From positions 27,161 to 91,160 of the forward strand of contig CAJNOP010000282.1 in assembly GCA_905250075.1 (NCBI GenBank): a stretch of DNA of 64,000 nucleotides, written 5' to 3'. The notes beneath the pieces are model-generated. The model had not been told where the DNA came from. It was given only the letters and a program-made list of their open reading frames with translations, and did not search any database. Positions 12,073 through 24,600 of the stretch are shown piece after piece. Made by a program: the position numbers and the translations under genes. Within the stretch, counting starts at the first letter, position 1; each line of letters opens with the position of its first letter. This DNA is from Rotaria sp. Silwood1. Lineage: Eukaryota > Rotifera > Eurotatoria > Philodinida > Philodinidae.

Positions 12073-13955
12073 ATGCTATCAATAAAAAAAGATATTGATT
12101 TGTCAAAATGTATTGATGAGAAAAAACGAAGCTCTGCTTGGAAAAATGAAATCTATCGTCGTGTAGTTGATGTTTGTAAACAGTTGAAGAAGCAAGGTGT
12201 TCATTCATCCATTCTTATCAATGCGGCTGGTTTCACATACACCGGCATTGATGATACTGCTCATTGTCTCACATGTGGTCTAAAAGTATCTGAATGGACA
12301 GCACACATGAATCCATTTACTGTTCATGTTCAACAGAGTCCAAATTGTTCATTCGTTCAATCGATTGTATCAAAGAATCAAATAAACTTTTCTTCTTCAG
12401 ATGGTTCAATAACAGAGAACCAAAACTTTGAATTATCACATAATCAAGAAAAATTATTGAAACATAAAAAAATCGATCAAAAGATCGACCATTGTCTGAT
12501 AGAAGTAGAGATAATGAAAGAAGTTCGTTGTCGAACATTTTCACATTGGCCTCATCAGAAAGTACTATCTCGAACACAAATGATTTCAGCTGGATTTTTT
12601 TATTGTAATGTTGGTGATCGTGTCATTTGTTTGTATTGTAATTTAATTTGTCAACAATGGACACCACATATTGATGATCCAGAGGAAGTACATCAAACTC
12701 TTTCATCTCTATGTCCATATGTTTTATTTATTTTAAAAACTCGTCAAACATCAACTGCATCAATTCTTAATGATAATTCGAATAATCGAGCAGTAACATC
12801 TAATCTATTGCGATTTAATGAAATAGCTCAAGCATCAGCATTTCATCGAGCCTATGTTGAAATTTGGAAACGTCAATCATCATTTAATTCTTGGCCTCAA
12901 GAAGACTTACCTTCTGTTGATGATCTTGTTCGAGCAGGATTTTTTTATACTGGTTCAAAAACAATTGTTACCTGTTTTTATTGTAACGGATCACTTCAAA
13001 ATTGGGGTCCCAAAGATAATCCATTGATTGAACATGTACGTTGGTTTCCACTTTGTGCCTACGCTAAACAATTATGCGACGATGAACTATATCGACAAGT
13101 TCAAGAATCAAAACGAATTCGTCAAGGTTTGTCGTTTTTTCTATTGAAGAAAGGATACAAGTTTAAAAACAATTTATTGATTTATTTTATAAGAACGTGC
13201 TGGAACAAATCAAAAAGAGAGAAATGAAGATTTTTCGAACAATCATCGAGCAAACAATTCTCAACTAATGATTCCTGATGAGAACACATTGTCACGATTT
13301 GTTGCTGCTCGACTCGATTTGCCTATTTCACAAAGTTTACTCAATCGAAATTTCAAATTATCAGTTATCAAACGTTGCTGGGAGGATCAACTAAGATTAA
13401 AACGTTCGTAACTTAAATTCAATTAAATTTATATTCTTCTATTTTTTTTGTTTAGAAAATGATTTTGCTACAGATTGTGATTTATTAATTGCTTGTATTA
13501 TTCTTCAAAAACAAATTGATCATATCAATGGTCGTCAAGAAAACATTATTGTACCGAGTATCAAGATGAAAATGATTCGTGAGACAGAACAATCCAGTAT
13601 GTTGTCAGTTATTTGTATGATCATATTAGTATTCGCTTGTAAATAAATAGGTTCATCATCATCCACACCAACATCGAACGAATCATTTTCGTCAAATTCA
13701 TCGAATACTAATAACATAACCGAATCAAAATCAACAATTGCAACGGTCGATCCTCAATCAACAACAGAAATAAAAGCTAGTTTGATAACAGATTTAGCGT
13801 CGTCGAATTTGTGTATACTTTGTTTAACAGAAGATAAACGTCTTGCATGTATTCCATGTGGACATTTGGCAACTTGTGTTCCCTGTGGTCATTCACTTCG
13901 AACATGTCCAGTTTGTCGAAGAGAAATAGAGGCTTTTGTACGCATCTACATTTAA
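12073..13955 (+). CDS. Inhibitor-of-apoptosis protein (3 BIR + RING)
   Basis: A complete four-exon gene of 569 residues: exons 12073-13126, 13194-13403, 13456-13596 and 13651-13955. The introns are 67, 52 and 54 bp with GT...AG ends, and all junctions are in phase. Three BIR zinc-binding repeats are visible. BIR1 spans about residues 45-95 (CLTC, then H85 and C92) and lacks the usual N-terminal R..F..WP. BIR2 spans about 152-216 (TFSHWP, CLYC, H207, C214). BIR3 spans about 264-330 (SFNSWP, AGFFYTG, CFYC, H321, C328). The last 48 residues form a C3HC4 RING (CILCL...CGHLATC...CPVC), the E3 ubiquitin ligase module typical of cIAP/XIAP proteins. The expected role is restraint of caspases or signalling by ubiquitination in the cytosol. 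The first in-frame ATG is 12073. The frame stays open upstream to about 11893 without another ATG, so an upstream exon is possible. Confidence 0.85.
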
Positions 13956-15191
13956 AGTCGACATTCAATAGAATGTCACGAAAAGCTGTTTTGTTCGACT
14001 TTCAATTAAACTAGAATTCTTTTTATTGACATATCAGTTTTTATTTGAATAAAATCAATAATTTATTCAAGAAAAAAATTTGAAGAACTTTTAGCTCTTT
14101 TCGTTTTGAATCTTTGATGTCACAATCGAAAGTACTTGTTTGTGTTATATCTCGTTACGTGCTTCAAATCGAGTTTCATGGCAGATGCCATGCTTGATAC
14201 TCTGCTGTTGCATCTTCAGTCCTTTTGAACATCCGTTATTCGATTGTGCAAACTCAATTTTATTTTGTGAACACTTCAGATTCTGAAAAAGCTTCATTTT
14301 GTCCGGTCGACAAGTAATTCGTCGCTTTTACAATGTACTTCATTTCAACAAGAGGTTTTTCACCTAAAGTCGACTAGAATGCTAGAGATTGCTTTGAAAC
14401 TGAATTTTCCCGTTAAATCAAGCGAAGCAAGACTAGACATGGCTGATTTCTTTGATTCATCTGATTCGAAAATGAATTTCTAGATAGGAATCATAACATG
14501 ATATTTGAAACATGAAAGTTGTTTATTGGCGAATGTAACCAACTGAAATCGTATTAGACACAATATTCTATCTGTTCATCACTTGATTCACATGGAAAAA
14601 CTTTTAAACAAAGAGTAAGTCTACAATGAAGACTCATATGTGACGGGCATGAGGCTCGTGAATCTATTGTTTGATGCAACAACATACACGCATGAGTATA
14701 TATAGACATGTAGAGGGAGGAGAAAGAAAAAGAGAACAGATAAGCCGTGACATGTAAGAGAGAAAAAGTGATGAGAAGAGGGGAAGATGAACGATGATGA
14801 TACGCAGCTGGGTGCCTGACACACAAGGATATTAACCATGTGACGAGCAATTCATCACATCATATAATCAATTCTCATGATCGTATCGAAATTAAATCGA
14901 CCATTCTTACATGTCTTCAACCCTGAATCCAAAAACTAGCGTATGTCTGAGTCCAATCGTATAATGAACATAGATTAAATCATCTAGAACAATTTCTGTC
15001 TTCTCTGTTATCATATTATTTAATAAAAGATTAATAAGGATATGCGAAGTATATGGGGTCTCTATTCGAAAAATAATATACTAGTACAAAAATTAAATAA
15101 AAAGAGTAAGGTATGAAATGAATGAATAATCTGCAGAAAGGCATTAATGTGATATGTCCTTCGAAATCATCGAATAAAACATCGTACCAGA
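13956..15191. other. Intergenic, no gene seen
   Basis: Past the IAP stop codon the DNA shows no coding pattern. Frames in 14.55-14.85 kb on the minus strand are short, rich in Ser/His/Leu, and lack any recognisable motif. An AATAAA-like run at about 14.05 kb (GAATAAAATCAATAA) may serve the IAP transcript as a polyadenylation signal. Confidence 0.5.
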
Positions 15192-17000
15192 TTGCAGCAT
15201 ATGTCACAACACTTGAAGAATATGTCCACATCGTTCATTCCCGCACTCGAGATTCGTTTATTAGTATTTTTTGATACTGTTGTCGAAGTCGACAGATTAC
15301 CAGTTGCATTTAAATCACTGAATGATTTGTTCTGTCTTTGCACTCATTCGATTTACAATACACTATTTGACACAGTTGCAAACTTGGATGAAATGCAAAG
15401 CGAATCGATCTTTTCGACACAAAAAAATTGACTCTAATAGATGCATAAAAAAACAAATGGTAACGAACGAATCTTAACAGTCCTATTGAATCGACAGAGA
15501 ACAGAAAGAAAATAGACAAGGACTTCAGTTTGCGCAGGACAGAGATGAGACAGTCATCATATTTTGACATTGACCATAGGATAAAAAATATTCTTTTTTG
15601 AATTTGTTCGACTATATTTTGGCCAGTAGTTCGTGCCCAATCTCACGATGTTATGAGCGAACCAATATCTTGACAAAACATGCCATTGTAATTTAAGAAG
15701 AAACAGCAGGATTCGATCAACGTGCCGATTAAAGATGCATGTTTCATAAAGGAGAAACAGCGTATTCTGAACTTGAGAAGTACAAGGATTACGAAGAAGC
15801 ACTAAGGAATACAGGAATACGCTATTTCTCTCTTGATATTTCATCAGTAAAAGATTGAATAACAACTATTATTGATCGATGCTTCTGCAGTGGAAGCTCA
15901 TGTGTCTTTTTTCTTCATAAAATGATGGTACATTTTATTCTGAAATATATGTTTTGAAACTGGATCAAACAATCATAGACTATAACAAGTCTAGTCGGAT
16001 GTAGTAGGAGTGTGAAGATCTATTAGTTCTCTCAATTAGTATATTATCTATATAAAATAATGTTTGAAATATACTATTCTCTATTCGTCAAATATGTCAA
16101 AGAGTTTATACTCTTACAAATACATATGATCAATACAATTTTGATTATTACGCGATATCACAATTTCAATTGAATCGTCTTTGTCGACTAATGAAATTTC
16201 AAAATATTACTTCACTTACACTGTTTGATAATAATCCAGTACCAAATCATGTTGAACTAATTCTTTCGATTGTTTACATTAAGCAATTTGCTCCACTTCA
16301 TTCATTAAAATTATTCAACATTCATGAATCTTATTTGAAATCAATTTTAAAACAAATCACTATCAATTCAATTGATTCATGCAGTATAAGTATTCGACTC
16401 ACATCATTTCTTTCACAAAGCAAACTTTGAAAACTTGAACAAAATCAATTTTGGAACATAGTATGATCAACGATTTATTCAATGCAATATTTTACAATGC
16501 ATATAGGTATAACATTAAATGATTTATGTACTCTACTTCAATCTATATCTTTATTAAAAACATTAATATTGAAACATGGATTGAGAGATAATATGAAAGA
16601 TCAGACAATTGTATTATTTAATTCGATAAAATTCGAACGAATGATTTCACTTTTTATCGAAACCTATTTTCTTGAGATTCAATTGATTGAAGCATTTCTT
16701 TCCCTCACATCATCACTCATACATCTAAAATTAATTGCTTCTGGTACATTATTCCATGGAAAATGATGGGAAAAATTTATACAAAGAAATTTACTTCAAT
16801 TAGATAAATTCGAATTCTTTTTTTTTGAAACATGAATCTTCAGAATTTACAAAAGCAAAAATGGAAAAATCAGCAAACCGTTTCGAAGATCGTTTTTTGG
16901 ATTAAAAATAAAAAGTGGTTTGTTAATTGTGAAAATGATGGTAGAATAACGTTTGAAAAAATGTCATTCGAAAATGATGTTCTAGATTCTTTTTACAAAA
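15192..17000 (+). pseudogene. Decayed F-box/repeat protein gene of bdelloid type
   Basis: The stretch at 15.24-15.43 kb reads ALEIRLLVFFDTVVEVDRL then AFKSLNDLF and SIYNTLFDT. This resembles the F-box of a large bdelloid family (L..EI...IF.YL...D.L.AF..LN.RF..LL). From 16.12 kb an open part reads LMKFQNITSLTLFDNNP and LHSLKLFNIHESYLKSIL, the leucine-rich middle of such proteins. Later pieces read VFWIKNKKWFVNCEND near 16.9 kb, resembling the family's C-terminal WLEHKKWFV signature. The pieces lie in order on one strand but in different frames, separated by stops, and 15.46-16.1 kb has no recognisable coding. Joining the F-box piece to the repeat piece is inference, and the family resemblance is from memory. 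It looks like a dead gene copy. Confidence 0.5.
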
Positions 17001-17107
17001 TCTTTATTTTCTCTAAAAAAATAACAGTATTGCAGCTCTTGTGTGCTTTCTTCAGCGTGAAAAAAAGAAAACAAACTTTGAAAATAGGACTTATCCCGGT
17101 CACGTGA

Positions 17108-18256
17108 TAATCACGCATTAACTTTGACACAAATAGTTTAATTACTGACGCATCTAAACAGAAAACGCCATTTGTTTTTGTTTATACATCTGCTTGTGCG
17201 AATATTATAGTGTCTCAAATAATCTTTTCACCAAAAGTTTCTTGTGCTATTGCTAATTGATTTTTTCTCACTGTCGATCTGTGTTTGGTGTCTCCAAAAG
17301 ATCGCATGAAAATAAATTTCTGAACACAGAATTGTCAAATAATTTTGTTCTAATTGAATGACTGTTGCAAAATGTTCAAATTTTTTATTATATGGACAAG
17401 CAATATGGCAGAGTTGAGATCGTGGCGACAGAATGTCATGTATAAAGTGTGCAGAATTGTACAGACGCATAGACGATAATATATCAGCTCAAAAGTATAG
17501 AATAAGAAAGGTTCATGAATTGATCAAAGTTTCGATAGCATCGAGATACACGCATTCTTGTTCTTCTCCCATTCACCGAATAGTAAGCAATGCGTGATGA
17601 CTTCCCCATATCGTATATTTTCTGAAATTGAATTAACATCAGAAAAACAGAACTATACACTTTACCAGAGCGAAAATTAGCCCTTTTCGTTTTTAACGCT
17701 TCAGTCCAAATCTATAGGGTTTCTAAAGCAAACATCAAGGTTTTCGGTAACTCCGCGCATTAGAGAATTGATTGATTGTTCCGTTTCTGGAAGATCTTCA
17801 AATTTTTTACTCATCTCTGAGCTTCGCGAAGTTTAGAAATCTCATATTCATTTAAATGTATTCGTCTCACATATTTTCTACTTTATTAATATCGTATATG
17901 CATTTTTTTTTGACTCTAGAAAGGTATTTTCATTTTTCAAACACAATTTGTTCGATGTGATTCTAATCTAATTTTCCTTCTCCAATGTGTATTGAATGGA
18001 ATACAAATCATTGTTGTTCGTAGCTAATTTTTTGGTTGGTAGCTATATCTTCAAGAACATTCCGTCTTTCTCACATAAAGTGTCATATCAATGATTTCTC
18101 TTTGACAAGACAGAACAATACATATGATCATCCAAGAAAAACTAAATTATCTAACTGAAAATGTATGATGACCGATAGTCATAATAATAAACAGCTGAAA
18201 TTTAAATCTTCAATTTCAATTTCTATGTAATAGTCAATATATGATAATCACGATTC
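17108..18256. other. Intergenic, no gene seen
   Basis: AT-rich DNA with no protein-like frame and no obvious repeat, lying between the decayed F-box gene and the 3' end of the minus-strand TMEM272-like gene. Confidence 0.5.
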
Positions 18257-18936
18257 TCATCGTGCACGAATGTACAAACAGCAGATAGTTGATAATAACA
18301 ATGTGCTGATCGTAAAAGTTGCAATACTATAATATGCAATTGGATGGCAATACGTGTGTATTTCTGTTGAATCATCAAATTGAATTTTTCTTTTGACATT
18401 ACGTCTTATTGCTAAGAAGATACCGTTAAAAATAAATATGCATAGAATGAATATGATCATGATTATAATAATAATACAATTAATTATCCAATATCGACAT
18501 TTGTATGCACGTGTTGAATTTGAATCATCGGGAAATTTTGTTAAACTGACATGTCTATTCGATATAAGAATAAAAGATCAATACGTTTCAAAAAAATCTA
18601 GAGAGATGAAATAAATACTTACAAGAGACACAGGGCAACAAAAAGAACTAGACCTAAACTTGATGAACCCAAAATAACTAAACACACAGGAATCCAGTGA
18701 TTGATTGGACACTGATTTTGAAAATAAAGACCAATAGTTATTGCAACTAATGGTATTACTGAGAAAATTGATATTAAACTAAACAGATAAAAAAATATTA
18801 TAGCAATTTATATATTGTCAACTCATGTTACTGCTGACATGAAATTTCTAGTACAACATTTTGCATTCATTTTTGTTTGATTGGTGTTCTCTTCTAATTT
18901 TTCCATCGCTTCAATGTCTGTTGGTATTGGATCCAT
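18257..18936 (-). CDS. TMEM272-like four-pass membrane protein
   Basis: Two exons are well supported. The middle exon (18778-18623) encodes a membrane segment IFSVIPLVAITIGLYF, then QNQCPINHWIPV and a second segment ending LFVALCL. It is followed by a GTAAGT donor. The last exon (18545-18257) encodes KFPDDSNSTRAYKCRYW, a third membrane segment (IIIIIIMIIFILCIFIFNG), a loop with TYCHPIAYYS, and a fourth segment ending CCLYIRAR. The NQCPI...IP motif between the first two segments and the YCHP motif before the last match what I remember of TMEM272-like proteins, whose function is poorly known. The two exons join in phase. A likely first exon at 18936-18840 begins MDPIPTDIEAMEKLEE, but its apparent donor is out of phase with the middle exon, so either the junction is different or the gene is damaged. 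Confidence 0.5.
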
Positions 18937-19203
18937 AGTTTTGTAAGTGAGATAATAAATCTATAAAAAATTAAATTGTACATTCAATATTATTCTTTTA
19001 TTTTTATATTTGTCTCTACTATAGTGAACGATAGATAATCATGTGTGCATTGAGTACGAACGATTGTTATTTCTCGTGATAACACGCTGTATATTTTCCT
19101 TGCTTAGATGATTGCAACAAAAAAATAAAAACAAACTGATGTCATCGTCGTTCTGTTTCATCTCTCCAAAGAAAAAAATATTACGACCTCTATAAGGCTT
19201 TAG

Positions 19204-19390
19204 CTAGTTCTTTTTTCTTTCTTTGGCAAGCGACATTTCTTTAGTAATAGTTCGTGGAGCAGTTGTCGAGGTCAAGGCAAATTCAGATTGCACTCCAGCT
19301 ACGAACACATTGTGAATAAAAAGTTCCGAATATGGGCTATCGTTTCGAATACTTTTCTCGCACTGTTCATAACGTGTTCTTAAAGACGTT
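19204..19390 (-). CDS. Coding-like 3' exon of an unknown protein
   Basis: A minus-strand open stretch of about 60 codons reads SLRTRYEQCEKSIRNDSPYS, then ELFIHNVFVAGVQSEF and TTAPRTITKEMSLAKERKKN, and ends at a stop at 19204. The mixed, non-repetitive composition is more protein-like than the surrounding DNA. There is no ATG at its upstream end, so it would be a terminal exon or a fragment. I do not recognise the family. It lies upstream of and on the same strand as the TMEM272-like gene. Confidence 0.3.
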
Positions 19391-21663
19391 TGTTATCCAC
19401 ACACTAAAAACTCATTCTAATTGATTTCCATAGGACATCAGTGAATTAATTTTATATTCTGCATCTATCACTCATCTAATGTTAAAGTGAGACACAAGTT
19501 TTTCACGTAAAATTTCCTCTCTTTTACAATTCTCTGAAGTAAAGAAGTCTTGTAATAGAAAACAATGAGAAAAAATATTAAAAAAATGAAGATATAGACT
19601 TTAAAATATAATACAATACATCACAAATTGAAGAAAATTATTACAAAGAAAGATTCCGTGACGAATCAACAAATAAGAAAAACGTTCTTTGTTCGAAAAA
19701 GATCTTATTTTTAATAATAATTTACTGTTGAAATTATTGTTGATTTTCCATTTCCGTCATTTGTTGTACTTTTGTTTAACTTAGATTGTCAATAAATTCT
19801 ACTATGTTATTTTAAAAAAGATTTGATGGTGTATATTCGTTTGAATCTTCATCATTATTATTATCATACTCATTCAAAAAATAAAAATAAAAACAAATAC
19901 TAAGACTGTAGGAGATAAAATTTTGAGACATTCCAAAATAAACGAAATTCTACTGATCTCCTTCAAATATCTGCTCTGATTAACTATTGATAATATTTTG
20001 TTTTACTTCATTATCATTTGATTAGCAATTGAAATAAGAATATCTTTCACATTCACCATCGTGGAAACAAATAAGTTAGAAAAAATATTTAAGATATATA
20101 GAAAGCTCTAAAACAAAATATTGCTTATATATTCATTGTGAATTTGTTTTTTTTTTCTCACAGAACGATCTCAATAGAAAAATTTTAAATAAAATATTAT
20201 TAAACACGGTTTAGAAATTGAATTTGCAGTAAATATGAAATCGATTAACACGAACATCATTAGCAGTATGTACAGAACTACGGCCGGATTTATTCATAAT
20301 AAAAGCTGAGATTCGAATATGTAGACTCCAGAAAAAAAAGTATCCATAAAAATGAATTATCGAAACCAAATTTCCATGAACAATCATTGTATACCACACT
20401 TCAAGAAATACTTTACTTAATAAAGTGTTATCTTTCTCGAAAGATTGCCGTTGTTCAACTACTTTTCAATAACAGCTTCTAGAAAGAAGACAAGAATGCA
20501 TATAGAAAGAACAATCATTATTAAACGTATTATTACGTTTCGTACATGTTTATTTTGTACGCACATCGATCTTGAGATCTAATGACGTTTACAGAAACAT
20601 GTTCGAATAGCTCAGTAATGATAGAGCAAAATTTCGAACATTAGTTTTGAATGTCCAGAATTTAGCCGATATACGATGAATCATCATCAAAGAATTACTT
20701 TTTCCCTTGGTTTTTGCTCCTGCCTTACATCGGACAAATTAGAGGGTGATAAGATATAAAGTTAAACAAATATTCTCACTCTTTCATCTACCTTTAGTTT
20801 ATTTGATATGTATCGATTGTGTTCTACGTACATGTTTATGGAATAGTAAAGAGAAATCAAACTAACAATCAACCATGACATGATACAATGAAATGATATG
20901 GTCACCCATCTCTGCATAAGGGTATGGGTGTGTAAATGTGGGTATGATTTTGACTATTCGGATCATCTTTACACCCACACTCACGCCGTAACTGTTTTCT
21001 CATGCATACGTATGGCGCTATAAAGATTGTTATAAAAAACTATTTGATCATTAAACAGCAATTAAAAAAATGAAAAATGTGAGGGAAGAATCTTAAATTA
21101 GTCAAGGTGTAACTAGATGTTCTTATAGGATAAATCACTTCAATTTGAAACTAGAATTTATATATTATGCTCATTACATTGAAAACTCGCTGAATTTTGA
21201 TCGAAATGAGATAGCGAAACGAATGTTATCTCATACGGGACGATTCATATAAAAAGAGAGACGAGCGCGAAGTGATTGTTCTCAAAATTTTGCTGAACAA
21301 TACACATCTCTGTTACATATTTGAGGTTCCTCTGACGTTTTGAAAATTTATTTCAGGTTAATTATCCAATTTAGTTATTGTCGTATGATTTTATGTATAT
21401 TGAATAACTATAAATTCAATATTAAAACACCTGAAAATTTCTTAGCTCTATGTATCTCGTTGATGATTATTGATTAGAATAACAGGTAGCAAGATGTAAC
21501 TAAATCTAACAAAATTTTCATTATTACTTTTATACTTTTGAAGTACCTTTCCTATTAATGAAGATTTGAGAAACAAACGCGAGTTTATTATAATTATCTT
21601 GCTACACAAAACAGAAAAAAAAACAAATTTTGATAGTTTAATCACAACTTAATATGAAATCAT
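19391..21663. other. Long stretch without a recognisable gene
   Basis: No convincing gene. A short minus-strand frame near 19.84 kb ends in an acidic piece (NEYDNNNDEDSNEYTPSNLF), and another near 20.2-20.4 kb reads MNKSGRSSVHTANDVRV. Neither can be tied to a gene. Foldback copy 4 lies near 20.95 kb. Confidence 0.45.
20920..20987. repeat. G-rich/C-rich foldback, copy 4
   Basis: The G-rich arm contains GGGTATGGGTGTGTAAATGTG and continues GGTATG. The C-rich arm is ACACCCACACTCACGCC. The spacer TTTTGACTATTCGGATCATC separates them. Pairing is imperfect, so this copy is older or less constrained than copies 2, 3 and 6. Confidence 0.6.
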
Positions 21664-24600
21664 TTACATTTGATTTCGACTGGGATATTGTCTTTGGAAG
21701 TTTCTTGAAAAAATATTTTGTACATTTGATAATGTTTTATACAATGGCTCAAATATTGCTAAATCATTGTTTGTAGTCTGTTTTTGTTCATTATTTATAA
21801 TTACTTCTAATGATGTTTTAACAGACGAAAGTATAAGATGAAGATCCAGTAAAAGACTATATGTATCACGTGGACTTAAACCATTTTCATTAACTAATGA
21901 TGTTTCAGAACTTTGTTTAAAAAAATCTAATGCATAACTGTTCAAATAATATGATGTATTCGTATGATCACGACAATCAATATCAACAAATGGAACAACT
22001 TTTGGTGATAGATCAAGACCATAAACAAGATCCCATGAGCTAATAATTGAATTATAATTTGACAGAAATTGTTCATGTGTAAGACCAGATAGGCCAGCAA
22101 ATGGCGATATTGATGGATTTTTTATTTCTTGGGATTGATGATAATGAAGATTATATTCAAATGTTCCATTATTATAACCAGGTTTTTGAGCAAATGATAT
22201 ATTCGAAAAAGACAAAATTTCTTCTTGTTCATTATTTAATGAACGTAAATATTTTGTTACATTTTCTATATAACATCCATATACATCTGTAACTATTGAA
22301 TTATATTTATCAACATGTTTTCGAAATTCCTTAGAAATTGTTGGTAAAAATAATTTCGAATTATATTTAGATTCTCGTCGATATACTGATAGATCTTGGT
22401 ATTAACGACGTGTAATTAACCTATAAAATATATAGAATATATATTAATGATTACGTTCCTCTTTCCTACGTTCTGAGTTGGAAAATCAATTATTTTGTCT
22501 TTTATGCATACATGTACTTACAGGTGTCTTCTGGTAATATTCAAAACAAAAACTTCTGTTGATTTTGAAAAGAACGATTGTTGAGATCTCATAGTCATTT
22601 CATTTTTTAGCGAATGTAGAAGGGTGAGTGAGGCATCGTCCTACATTGGTTTTAGATATGATCAATATGGCACAGTAGAAAATTTTCGACTTCCAATCTA
22701 TTTCTTCTCGTTGTCATAATAAAGAAGTATATTATTCATGTGTATCTAATTATGGACATCTTGTAGAAATAAAAGAAAGACTATTGCTTTACCTTAGTTA
22801 ATTCAATATGATAAGAGGAATCGAACTGTAACATTTTTTTCACATGTACTAACTACTATTTAACGGAGATATATAAAGAAACCAAAGAGAGATGTCCATA
22901 ATATTACAGTCAGTCGAGTATAGCATGCTGAAGGAACGAAACCAAAGCTTTTGACATATTGTGAGCTAAGTATCTCATAGAAGACAGCATCTAGAATGAG
23001 AATTTTCGCTCAATTCTTTGAGATATATATGTGTTCTGAAAATTTCAAATTTTTTGTGATATCTCGGAAAGTAATGAGAAACCTTATTATCAAGACATTT
23101 TCATTAACTTACCATGGCATATAAGTAAAGAGATAAGCAAATCTAGTCATAATATCAATTTCATCTTTAACTAAATGAAAATATTGAGTATCCATAAGAT
23201 AGACAAGCAAAATATTTGCTGGCTAAAAATAATGTAAACGTGTTAGAAGACTAGCTAAAGCAATAAGATTACCATATTGATTAATTAAATTTAATCGATA
23301 AAGAAAATCTAATGTAAATAAACCATGAAAATGTATTTGAATATCTATCAATTGATGTTTTATAGACAATTGTGCAAGTAAAGAACATTGTAATGCAATT
23401 AACAATCGATTTATTGGATCGTTTGAATCTTTAGCATTAGGTAAATGACTAATCTTTGGTAAAGGTATATCAACAAATACAACATGACCTTGAACATCAA
23501 AACCACAACGACCAGCGCGACCTGATGATTGTCGATATTGTAATGCATCAAGATAGATTGAATCTTTAACAAAAGCAACAGTTTTTGTTGGCATATGAAT
23601 GCCCAAAGCCAAAAAAAATTAGAGAACTTTTATTAATTCATATCCTAGAAGATGAAAGCAAAAGGTGTTTTACTATTGACTCCTTTGATTAACGATAATA
23701 GTAAGAATAAAATGAAGAAAAGCTTTGATTAGCTGAAAGCATTGACCATTAGAAGAGTTACTTATTAAAAGCCTATTTACAGGCCAGAGTACTGCAATTC
23801 GACCCAACCCGCAACCGGGTTCGGCGTGCAACTTTGATAAGTTGGATCGGGCGAAGTGGTGCGGATTTCTTCGGGTTATTTTTCTTAGAACTTATTTGCC
23901 TACTTTCTGTTTCTGATGTACCTTATGGACGAAAAGAGTGAAGTGCTAGTCTATTGAATGATTTCTCAGCACAATACACGATTACATGCGGAATAGATTT
24001 CTTTGTTCGCAAAAAATAAAAAATTCTTCTAGGATTGAAGTTCGTTTTTCTGACGGGTCGGGCTCGAGTTCAAAAAACTCAACCTGTGCAATACTATATT
24101 ACAGGCTTATATGAAAAACCTATGAAAAACTAGAACTAAAAAAAAATCGTTTTTCTGGCTTCTATGAAAAAAGCAATACTAATAAGCTCATGTAATAGAG
24201 ACAATATTTCCGAACAAAATAGAGTACATCTTTCACGGATACAAAGTCTTTTTGAATAAACTTCAAAGTATACGGCTTGGACTACTCTCATTCTAGAGAG
24301 AACATTTACCGTTTCGAGAACAGGAAAGAATTTTTCATGTTCAGAGCTTTTAAAAACTTAGAAAATGTTTTGTATACAACCGACGATTGCTTTAGTATTG
24401 AAGATCGAATATAAAATTCCTTTGTCTTATTCGAAAAAGAACGTATTTGTCTATCGAATAAAATAAAGCTCAGCTCACCAAAACGAACACGATGGAAAAC
24501 AAATTTGTTTCAGGATTCGACATTATATGCAAAAATGCGTGAAATTGTACCTATATATTCATCTCGAAAAATGTCGGTTTTTTTTTAGAAATATTGACTC

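Noticed and set aside
20598-20670. tRNA-like D-arm phrase (TAGCTCAGTAATGATAGAGCA)
   Set aside because: No T-arm (GTTCGANNC) follows at the right distance, the acceptor ends do not pair, and no anticodon stem is seen; it is a chance likeness.
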